The notes beneath the pieces are model-generated. The model did no database searches. It was not told where the DNA came from and saw only the letters and a list, made by a program, of their open reading frames with translations. From NCBI GenBank assembly GCA_015064425.1, contig SVSF01000111.1, positions 1 through 5,366 of the forward strand: 5,366 nucleotides of DNA, in the 5' to 3' direction. The translations under genes and the position numbers were made by a program. Shown here one piece after another: positions 1 through 4,470 of this stretch. The first letter of the stretch is position 1. Each line of letters begins with the position of its first letter. Source of the DNA: Oscillospiraceae bacterium. Lineage in GTDB: Bacteria; Bacillota_A; Clostridia; Oscillospirales; CAG-272.

Positions 1-253
1 TTGCCGCTGTGTCTATTATGCGCAATACAATGTAGAGAGCTCCCAATTTTATAATAAAAGCAAGAGTAAGAGATGCTATGTCTTCTGTCGCAGTTCCCGT
101 TATCTCTCTGACGATCATAGGAAGAACAAGCTCGCAAACCGTTGTAAGAGCCGCGCAAAACAGATCAAAAACAACTATCCACTTATATTTTTTATAGTAG
201 GGCAGAAATCTTCGTATAAGACCGAAGCGGCTCTTTTTTATTTTTTCACTCAC
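1..253 (-). CDS. ABC transporter ATP-binding/permease protein, N-terminal fragment (probable exporter)
   Basis: Translating the reverse complement from 253 gives 84 open codons plus one base, running off the left edge. The start is a GTG at 251-253. The sequence AGGCGG (262-267) lies 8 bases upstream; an ATG two codons further up opens a frame that stops at once, and the in-frame stop TAG just upstream limits the alternatives. The visible protein begins with a basic stretch (about residues 4-24, with RRFLPYYKKYKW), followed by a hydrophobic segment (about 25-48) and a second one (about 62-80). This 'L-P-Y-x-K-K-Y-K-W' opening, then TM1 ending in LPMIVREI, resembles the start of type-1 transmembrane domains of half-size ABC exporters (MsbA/MdlB/BmrA type). 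The nucleotide-binding domain would lie outside the window and cannot be checked. Substrate unknown. A different polytopic membrane protein is possible, but the pattern is fairly characteristic. It is divergent from the symporter gene. Confidence 0.7.
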   Translation of the reverse strand, partial: MSEKIKKSRFGLIRRFLPYYKKYKWIVVFDLFCAALTTVCELVLPMIVREITGTATEDIASLTLAFIIKLGALYIVLRIIDTAA

Positions 254-290
254 AGCATACACCGCCTAAAACGTTTATTTGACACTGAAT

Positions 291-319
291 ATATTACCAT
301 ATTCTCGGCTTTTTTTCAA
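291..319 (-). promoter_or_regulatory. Probable promoter of the ABC transporter gene
   Basis: On the minus strand TTGAAA (314-319) is followed after 17 bases by TAATAT (291-296), with TG one base before the -10 box (an extended -10). The box ends about 37 bases upstream of the GTG start at 253. Spacing and -35 match are good; the -10 matches 4 of 6. The rest of the 254-385 gap holds no further gene. On the plus strand it contains a TTGACA (279-284) with only a poor -10 partner (TATTCT at 300-305, 15-base spacer), and -10-like TATAAT (327-332) and TATACT (352-357) without convincing -35 boxes, so the symporter promoter stays undefined. Confidence 0.45.
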
Positions 320-375
320 CATTTCATATAATATTCCTCTGTTTATGTTAATATACTGTTTTATATTATCTTTTT

Positions 376-380
376 GGAGG
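376..380 (+). promoter_or_regulatory. Ribosome binding site fixing the symporter start
   Basis: GGAGG lies 5 bases before the ATG at 386-388. A TTG at 374-376 opens the same frame four codons earlier, but it overlaps this Shine-Dalgarno sequence and has none of its own. The ATG at 386 is therefore the start. Confidence 0.85.
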
Positions 381-385
381 TAAAT

Positions 386-1702
386 ATGGAAACTATAATC
401 CGCATCAATACTTATCTGTTAGGTCCTGCTTTAACACTCCTGCTTCTCAGTGCGGGCATATTTTGCCATATACGTTTCAACGGGGTACTGTTCAGTAAAA
501 TACATCATATCGTTCTGTGCCTTTTTGAAAGAAGATCCGATAAAAACGGGATATCTCCCTTTAAAGCAGTAACTCTGGCACTTGCCGGCACATTGGGCGT
601 CGGAAACATAACGGGAGTTGCCGGTGCGATAATATCAGGCGGTGCCGGTGCAGTATTTTGGATGTGGATCTCTGCACTCATATCGACTGCATTAAAGTTT
701 TCAGAAGTCTGTCTTGCGGTAAAATATCGTCAAGACGGCAAAGGAGGGGCTCCATATTACATAGAAAAGATATTGAAATCAAGAAAAATGGGAATGATTT
801 TTTCTATCCTTTGTTTAGCCTCTTCTTTCACTTTGGGAAATATGGTGCAAATAAAAGCATCTGCAGACTCATTTAACTATGTTTTCGGAATAAAACCCAT
901 ATATATCGGAGTTATTTTAGCGTTTCTATGTTTTGCTGTAATTTTCAAAGGCGTAAAAAGTATATCCGACATCACAGTGAAGCTTATACCATTACTCTCT
1001 CTTATATACTGTTTTTTCTCACTGTATATAATTTTTTCAAACTTGAATAATATGCCGAAAGTATTCAAAGAAATCTTTAATTCCGCATTTTCTTTCAAAG
1101 CAGCGGGAGGCGGAATCGCAGGCTTTTTTATTTCGAGATCTGTTCGATACGGTATTTCCAGAGGTCTCGCTTCAAACGAATCCGGATGCGGTACAGCTCC
1201 CTTCGCCCATGCCGCCTCCAATAGCACCAGCCCGATAAAACAAGGCTTTTGGGGCGTTTTTGAGGTGTTTATAGACACTATTATCATTTGCTCAATGACC
1301 GCATTCGTTATTCTGCTGTCACCGTATAAGTACGGCAGTTTTGACGCGATGCCCCTCGTCTTAAATAGCTATGAATACTATTTAGGAGAGTTCAGCTCCT
1401 ATTTTATGTGCTTTTCAATTCTCTTCTATTCCCTTTCATCTGCAGTATGTTGGTCATATTACGGAACCGAAGCATTATTCTTCATAAAAAAAAGTAAGAT
1501 ATACACAAAAGCATATATCTTACTTTACTGTTCAGTCATTATATTAGGTGCTGTCTTTGATTTTGAGCTTATTTGGGAGCTCTCCGATCTCACCATAGGC
1601 CTTATGACCCTTTTGAATATCATCTGTATACTTTTAGCTTCAAAAGAGATAGCTGATATGACTAAAGAATATTTTAAGCCAATACCTTCAAATAAGAAAT
1701 GA
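386..1702 (+). CDS. AGCS-family sodium:alanine/glycine symporter
   Basis: This 438-residue, highly hydrophobic protein is a member of the alanine or glycine:cation symporter family (AgcS/AlsT/DagA type), which takes up small amino acids with Na+ (or H+) across the cytoplasmic membrane. Family landmarks occur in order: a first membrane segment near 11-30; TLGVGNITGVAGAI (69-82); GAVFWMWISAL (88-98) leading to KFSEVCLAVKYR (104-115); GGAPYYIE (120-127); ASNESGCGTAPFAHAAS (262-278), the family's SNE-G-G-API-AHA block; FIDTIIICSMTA (295-306); SYYGTEAL (357-364); and a last helix ending near ASKEIADMTKEYF (418-430). The length is at the short end of the family. Two usually conserved prolines are replaced: GGPGAVFW reads GGAGAVFW, and GGPMYY reads GGAPYY, so this is probably a divergent clostridial subfamily. 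Exact substrate cannot be read off. Start chosen at the ATG with GGAGG 5 bases upstream. The 3' end overlaps the opposing hom gene by 29 bp, with no terminator seen for this strand nearby. Confidence 0.92.
   Translation: METIIRINTYLLGPALTLLLLSAGIFCHIRFNGVLFSKIHHIVLCLFERRSDKNGISPFKAVTLALAGTLGVGNITGVAGAIISGGAGAVFWMWISALISTALKFSEVCLAVKYRQDGKGGAPYYIEKILKSRKMGMIFSILCLASSFTLGNMVQIKASADSFNYVFGIKPIYIGVILAFLCFAVIFKGVKSISDITVKLIPLLSLIYCFFSLYIIFSNLNNMPKVFKEIFNSAFSFKAAGGGIAGFFISRSVRYGISRGLASNESGCGTAPFAHAASNSTSPIKQGFWGVFEVFIDTIIICSMTAFVILLSPYKYGSFDAMPLVLNSYEYYLGEFSSYFMCFSILFYSLSSAVCWSYYGTEALFFIKKSKIYTKAYILLYCSVIILGAVFDFELIWELSDLTIGLMTLLNIICILLASKEIADMTKEYFKPIPSNKK
1486..1526 (-). terminator. Candidate intrinsic terminator for hom, inside the symporter coding region
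   Basis: A perfect 13-bp inverted repeat has arms at 1491-1503 (AAAGTAAGATATA) and 1514-1526, with a 10-base loop. Read on the minus strand, the stem runs directly into eight Ts (complement of A8 at 1486-1493, the first three being part of the stem). On the plus strand it is followed by ACTG, so the U-tract favours minus-strand termination. It lies about 150 bases past the hom stop codon, in untranslated RNA for that transcript, whereas on the plus strand it is inside translated symporter codons (about residues 369-380). The stem is AT-rich (three G/C pairs), so strength is uncertain. Confidence 0.55.
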
Positions 1703-2861
1703 GCTCGTAATCCTTAACGGCATTTAAAGCCTCAGTGCCCGAAAGTCCCTTAAGCACAAAGGATACAGACTCTTCTCTTTCGCTTACAAGTTCAGCTCCT
1801 TCAGGAAGCTTCTTTCCCTTTATTCTTACGTAAACGTCCGTTCTTTCGCTTCCTGCTTCAAGAAGAAAGTTAGTATCTGCTGCCGTCCAGCTTTCATGCT
1901 TAATAGAATCAAAATTATTTTTGGATATCTCAACAATATCAGAAAGTACCGCGCTTGCCGTGGGAAGCTTTCCGGCGCCTCTTCCGAAAAACATAAGCTG
2001 TCCAGCACCGTTAGTATCAAGAAGTATTCCGTTAAATACATCTTTAATGGTGGAGAGGGGGTTTGCAGCTTTTACTATTCTGGGAGAAACGTCAATAATA
2101 GCTTTGTCGCCACATTTTTCAAAATGAGCAATAAGCTTTAAAGATGCGCCCATTTTGGTTGCATCCTCTACATCCTCAAGACTTACAGCTCTTATTCCTT
2201 TTGTGGAAATATCGGTCGGTTCTGCATGGATCCCGGTTGCAATAGCCGTAAGTATGCATATCTTTCTGCAAACGTCGGTGCCTTCTACATCCGCCGCTGG
2301 ATTTGCCTCCGCATATCCAAGTTGCTGAGCATTCTTAAGCGCTTCATCAAATGGTGTGTTGTTTTCAAACATCTGCGTAAGGATATAGTTTGTAGTACCA
2401 TTAAGGATTCCGTCGATTTTAAGTATCTCTTCGCCGCAGAGAGAGTTCATCATAGGTCGTATTATGGGTATACCACCGCCTACGCTTGCCTCAAAAAGAT
2501 AGCTTACAGAATTTTCATAAGCAACTTTCAAAAGCTCAACACCGAAATTTGCCACAACTTCCTTGTTGGAGGTTACAACATTCTTCCCCGCTTTCAATGC
2601 GGCAAGAGTAAAATCATATGCGGGATGTGAGCCACCTATCATCTCAACGACAATAGACACCTCATCATCATTTAAAATGTCATCAAAATTCTTAGTGAAT
2701 TTTTTCTCAAGGGGATGTCCTTTAAAATCGCGTATATCAAGAATGTACTTGATATTTATCTCATCACCGATATTTTTGCAAAGATAATCATAATTTGTAT
2801 CTATAAGCTCTGCCACTCCGCTTCCGACTGTACCAAAGCCCAATAAAGCTATATTTTTCAT
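1674..2861 (-). CDS. hom: Homoserine dehydrogenase
   Basis: This 395-residue cytoplasmic enzyme reduces aspartate 4-semialdehyde to homoserine with NAD(P)H, on the route to threonine and methionine. The N-terminal Rossmann domain shows GFGTVGSGV (8-16) and VVTSNKE (95-101). The catalytic domain shows GGIPIIRP (129-136), NGTTNYIL (154-161) and GYAEANPAADVEGTDVCRK (182-200). By spacing, E185, D191, D196 and the catalytic K200 match yeast E208, D214, D219 and K223; K100 matches the active-site lysine of the TSNK/TANK motif. GRGAGKLPTASAV (293-305) follows. The last 80 or so residues replace the usual ACT domain with a shorter region lacking the D-x-P-G-V-L signature, so classical threonine feedback through ACT is doubtful. 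The start is ATG 2859-2861 behind GGAGG (2866-2870); a GTG at 2904-2906 in frame overlaps the promoter and is rejected. It stands alone, with no thrB, thrC or aspartokinase next to it. Its leader of about 30 bases is too short for a T-box. Confidence 0.96.
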   Translation of the reverse strand: MKNIALLGFGTVGSGVAELIDTNYDYLCKNIGDEINIKYILDIRDFKGHPLEKKFTKNFDDILNDDEVSIVVEMIGGSHPAYDFTLAALKAGKNVVTSNKEVVANFGVELLKVAYENSVSYLFEASVGGGIPIIRPMMNSLCGEEILKIDGILNGTTNYILTQMFENNTPFDEALKNAQQLGYAEANPAADVEGTDVCRKICILTAIATGIHAEPTDISTKGIRAVSLEDVEDATKMGASLKLIAHFEKCGDKAIIDVSPRIVKAANPLSTIKDVFNGILLDTNGAGQLMFFGRGAGKLPTASAVLSDIVEISKNNFDSIKHESWTAADTNFLLEAGSERTDVYVRIKGKKLPEGAELVSEREESVSFVLKGLSGTEALNAVKDYELISYLKVLA

Positions 2862-2875
2862 AATTCCTCCGAAAC

Positions 2876-2891
2876 ATATATATATATATAT
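2876..2891. repeat. (AT)8 dinucleotide tract at the predicted hom transcription start
   Basis: Sixteen bases of alternating A and T, flanked by C and G so that 2875-2892 is an 18-base palindrome (CATATATATATATATATG). It sits between the hom -10 box and the ribosome binding site, and the predicted +1 (about 2890) falls inside it. Changes in repeat number would move the start point or the leader length, and the transcript could fold the tract into a weak hairpin just before the Shine-Dalgarno sequence. Confidence 0.8.
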
Positions 2892-2896
2892 GGAAT

Positions 2897-2925
2897 ATTC
2901 TATCACAATCCTCGCTTCATTTCAA
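2897..2925 (-). promoter_or_regulatory. Promoter of hom
   Basis: On the minus strand TTGAAA (2920-2925), a 17-base spacer, then TAGAAT (2897-2902), with TG one base before it (extended -10). Five of six positions match consensus in both boxes. Transcription should start near 2890, giving a leader of about 30 bases. Confidence 0.75.
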
Positions 2926-2935
2926 GATAAATTTT

Positions 2936-2970
2936 AAGCGTCTGTCTTTTAAAGAACAGACGCTTTTTTT
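2936..2970 (+). terminator. Hairpin with T-tract, oriented as a plus-strand terminator
   Basis: Arms AAGCGTCTGT (2936-2945) and ACAGACGCTT (2956-2965) form a perfect 10-bp stem with a 10-base loop that can pair a little further. On the plus strand seven Ts (2964-2970) follow. On the minus strand the stem directly follows the thiT stop codon, but the bases after it (TTAAAATTT) make a poor U-tract. The hairpin is thus placed where a thiT terminator should be, yet its tail favours stopping plus-strand RNA. It may work in both directions, more weakly for thiT. Confidence 0.6.
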
Positions 2971-3538
2971 ATTCATTTTTTACCCAAATGTATTTTTCCA
3001 AATGTGTCGACAAAGCAAGCGCCGCCACAGAAGTAATAATCGCTTCAGCCCCCATAAACCAACCGTTATAGCCAAAGGAGTAAACGACGCTTGTAAGTCC
3101 GAATTCATTGGGCCAAAGAGCATCCCAAATTATCACTCCGGTTATAAAATGGCATAAAAACCTTAAGAAAAAAGTAAAGCATATTCCCAAAATCAAACTT
3201 TTCCGCTTATTTTCCACAAATGAATTGAACACAGATGAAAGACCTATCACCGTATATGCTATTATGTAATCCAGCATTATTATCTCTATTGCCATTATCA
3301 TATTAGTAGCGTACTGCACGTTATCAAGTCCCAAAACAAGCTGGAGCATACTGTACACAAATGCACACATTACACCTTTTTTCCAACCGTATCTATGACT
3401 TATTATGACAAGAGGAAGCATAGAGCATATGGTGAGTCCTCCGCCCATAGGCATATCGATCTTGAAAAGACTCAAAACGGTTCCAACCGCTATCAACATA
3501 GCAGCTTCACTTAAAAATACAGTAGAACTTTTTTTCAT
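2969..3538 (-). CDS. thiT: Thiamine ECF transporter S component ThiT
   Basis: A 189-residue integral membrane protein with about six hydrophobic segments, matching the ThiT (YuaJ) family, which binds thiamine and delivers it through the shared EcfA/EcfA'/EcfT energy-coupling module; that module is not in this window. Supporting signs are AMLIA (13-17), an AxxxA motif in helix 1 of the kind used to contact EcfT; PMGGGLTICSMLPL (30-43), the family loop; LDYIIAY (89-95), where D90-Y91 seem to take the place of L. lactis E84-Y85; RFLCHFITGVIIW (126-138), with H130 and W138 spaced like L. lactis H125 and W133; and YSFGYN (153-158), with Y153 and N158 spaced like Y146 and N151. The residue mapping is from memory. 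The start is ATG 3536-3538 with GGAGG at 3550-3554, 11 bases upstream, a slightly long gap. A TPP riboswitch lies directly upstream, independently supporting thiamine as substrate and predicting repression when TPP is plentiful. Confidence 0.95.
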   Translation of the reverse strand: MKKSSTVFLSEAAMLIAVGTVLSLFKIDMPMGGGLTICSMLPLVIISHRYGWKKGVMCAFVYSMLQLVLGLDNVQYATNMIMAIEIIMLDYIIAYTVIGLSSVFNSFVENKRKSLILGICFTFFLRFLCHFITGVIIWDALWPNEFGLTSVVYSFGYNGWFMGAEAIITSVAALALSTHLEKYIWVKNE

Positions 3539-3555
3539 AAGTAAAATATCCTCCG

Positions 3556-3589
3556 AAAAACAAAAACTGCATCAGCAATGCCGATGCAG
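3556..3589 (-). terminator. Riboswitch-controlled intrinsic terminator before thiT
   Basis: On the minus strand the arms CTGCATCGGC (complement of 3580-3589) and GCTGATGCAG (complement of 3567-3576) form a 10-bp stem with one G-U pair and a 3-base loop, followed by TTTTTGTTTTT (complement of 3556-3566). The U-tract ends just before the thiT Shine-Dalgarno sequence (3550-3554), so termination here removes the thiT coding region from the transcript. Confidence 0.9.
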
Positions 3590-3623
3590 GGACCACACAA
3601 ATATATGTAACAATACTCCCTAC
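3586..3623 (-). promoter_or_regulatory. Antiterminator pairing of the thiT riboswitch
   Basis: In the minus-strand RNA, GTAGGGA at the 3' side of the aptamer (complement of 3617-3623) can pair with TCCCTGC (complement of 3586-3592): 7 bp, one of them G-U. The second segment includes the first four bases of the terminator's 5' arm, so the two structures exclude each other. Without TPP the pairing should allow readthrough; with TPP the GTAGGGA is held in the aptamer and the terminator forms. The pairing is seen in the sequence; the switching is inferred from the known mechanism of THI-box riboswitches. Confidence 0.75.
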
Positions 3624-3709
3624 GTTTGCATTACCAAAATCAGGTTAAAGGGTCAACGGAATCAGTATATCCGATATCTCAGCCGAATTCATTCAGCGCC
3701 CCCGATATT
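3612..3709 (-). promoter_or_regulatory. TPP (THI-box) riboswitch aptamer
   Basis: The minus strand carries the conserved THI-box elements in order: GGGGGCGC near the 5' end, GGCTGAGA (CTGAGA at complement of 3677-3682), ACCCTTTAACCTGAT, GGTAATGC (complement of 3628-3635) and CGTAGGGA (GTAGGGA at complement of 3617-3623). A short P1 can form between AATAT (complement of 3705-3709) and GTATT (complement of 3612-3616). P3 is CTGAA/TTCGG. An extra hairpin with CGGA/TCCG arms (complement of 3657-3673) fits the optional P3a insertion, and TTTG/CAAA gives P5. The RNA binds thiamine pyrophosphate and here controls thiT through the downstream terminator. Confidence 0.95.
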
Positions 3710-3724
3710 AACTTCTTCTCTTAT

Positions 3725-3753
3725 ATATTATACCGTTCAAACGAATTTGTCAA
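3725..3753 (-). promoter_or_regulatory. Promoter of the riboswitch-thiT transcript
   Basis: On the minus strand a perfect TTGACA (3748-3753) is followed by overlapping -10 candidates: TATAAT (3727-3732, 15-base spacer) or TAATAT (3725-3730, 17-base spacer). Transcription would start about 10 bases before the aptamer, giving a leader of roughly 180 bases to the thiT start. Confidence 0.75.
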
Positions 3754-3776
3754 TACTTTATGCCGGTTATTATAAT
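3747..3776 (+). promoter_or_regulatory. Candidate upstream promoter of the hydrolase-gltX operon
   Basis: TTGTCA (3747-3752) and a perfect TATAAT (3771-3776) are separated by 18 bases. Its -35 box lies on the same bases as the -35 of the divergent thiT promoter (3748-3753), so the two promoters could not be occupied together. Confidence 0.45.
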
Positions 3777-3783
3777 ATTATTG

Positions 3784-3812
3784 TAGACATTTTTTAAAAA
3801 ATATGATAGAAT
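3784..3812 (+). promoter_or_regulatory. Probable main promoter of the hydrolase-gltX operon
   Basis: TAGACA (3784-3789), a 17-base spacer, and TAGAAT (3807-3812) with TG one base before it (extended -10). The spacer contains the 14-base palindrome ATTTTTTAAAAAAT (3789-3802). Transcription should start near 3819, leaving a leader of about 24 bases. The -10 region shares 12 identical bases, TGATAGAATATT, with the hom promoter. Confidence 0.7.
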
Positions 3813-3842
3813 ATTAAATTGATAATAAAACAAGAGGTAATT

Positions 3843-4460
3843 ATGAGAATATACAAATTTCCCGTAGGTATGAATCAGACAAACTGCTATTTTATGGTAG
3901 ACGAAGTAAGCGGAAAATGTGCCGTAGTAGACCCCGGAGATGAGTGTGCAAAACTTATGCAAAAGCTCTCCGATAAAAAGCTCAGTGTCGAATGCATCAT
4001 ACTTACCCACGGACACTTTGACCACATAATGGCTCTCGATGAAATGAGAAAACTTACGGGAGCCAAAGCATATATACATGAGGCTGACAACGAGCTTCTT
4101 ACAGATGCAGCTAAAAGCTATCTCACCTGGGCAGGAATAACGGAAGGCTGCAAGAGCGCCGATGTATTACTCAAAGACGGAGACGAGATCAAAGTCGGCG
4201 AAAGTACTATAAAGGTAATGCATACCCCCGGGCATACTCCGGGATGTATATGCCTTATATCCGGAAGTGATATGATATCGGGAGACACCCTTTTCAGAGG
4301 AAATATCGGCAGATATGACCTTTACGGGGGAAATTATCCCACTCTTATGAGCTCCTTGCAAAAGATAGCTGAAATCGAAGAAAACTTTAAGGTCTATCCG
4401 GGACACGGAGCCTCAACCACACTTGAGCATGAAAAAGAAACAAATTTCTATTTAAGATAA
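3843..4460 (+). CDS. Metallo-beta-lactamase-fold hydrolase, glyoxalase II-like
   Basis: A 205-residue cytoplasmic protein of the YcbL/glyoxalase II-like branch of the metallo-beta-lactamase fold, which binds two metal ions and usually hydrolyses thioesters such as S-lactoylglutathione analogues. All metal ligands are visible: THGHFDH (55-61, giving H56, H58, D60, H61), H131 in TPGHTPG (128-134), D148 in SGDTLF (146-151) and H188 in PGHG (186-189). FRGNIGRYDL (151-160) is the typical 'LFRGSIGRTDL' segment. It lacks the C-terminal extension of true glyoxalase II (about 250 residues), as usual for this short group. The start is ATG 3843-3845 with AGAGG (3833-3837) 5 bases upstream; a TTG at 3819 in the same frame lies at the predicted transcription start and is rejected. 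The stop is 10 bp before gltX, so the two are probably co-transcribed. The true substrate cannot be determined from sequence. Confidence 0.93.
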   Translation: MRIYKFPVGMNQTNCYFMVDEVSGKCAVVDPGDECAKLMQKLSDKKLSVECIILTHGHFDHIMALDEMRKLTGAKAYIHEADNELLTDAAKSYLTWAGITEGCKSADVLLKDGDEIKVGESTIKVMHTPGHTPGCICLISGSDMISGDTLFRGNIGRYDLYGGNYPTLMSSLQKIAEIEENFKVYPGHGASTTLEHEKETNFYLR

Positions 4461-4463
4461 GGA
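4459..4463 (+). promoter_or_regulatory. gltX ribosome binding site overlapping the upstream stop codon
   Basis: AAGGA overlaps the TAA stop (4458-4460) of the hydrolase gene and lies 7 bases before the gltX ATG (4471-4473). This places ribosomes finishing the hydrolase directly at the gltX start and suggests translational coupling. Confidence 0.7.
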
Positions 4464-4470
4464 TACAGTT

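Noticed and set aside
279..305. TTGACA/TATTCT considered as the symporter promoter
   Set aside because: The -10 matches only 4 of 6 and the spacer is 15 bases; too weak to call.
374..385. TTG start four codons upstream of the symporter ATG
   Set aside because: It overlaps the GGAGG that serves the ATG at 386 and has no ribosome binding site of its own.
877..1287. 136-codon minus-strand open frame inside the symporter gene
   Set aside because: It is antisense to strongly conserved symporter motifs, has no recognisable domain and no ribosome binding site was seen; it is a shadow frame.
2226..2630. 134-codon plus-strand open frame inside hom
   Set aside because: It is antisense to the catalytic core of hom, and its composition looks like a shadow with no recognisable motif.
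2685..2703. Hairpin AAAATTC/GAATTTT followed by Ts on the plus strand inside hom, considered as a symporter terminator
   Set aside because: The 7-bp stem has a single G-C pair and lies almost 1 kb past the symporter stop; it is probably chance in AT-rich sequence.
2862..2906. GTG start adding 15 residues to homoserine dehydrogenase
   Set aside because: The extension is encoded by the -10 box and the AT repeat, and the family's start MKNIALLGFGTVG with GGAGG upstream fits at 2861.
3405..3797. 130-codon plus-strand open frame over the thiT start and riboswitch
   Set aside because: It crosses the conserved riboswitch and thiT N-terminus on the opposite strand and shows no domain.
3819..3842. 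TTG start adding eight residues to the hydrolase
   Set aside because: It lies at the predicted transcription start, lacks a ribosome binding site, and the added residues are not family-like.
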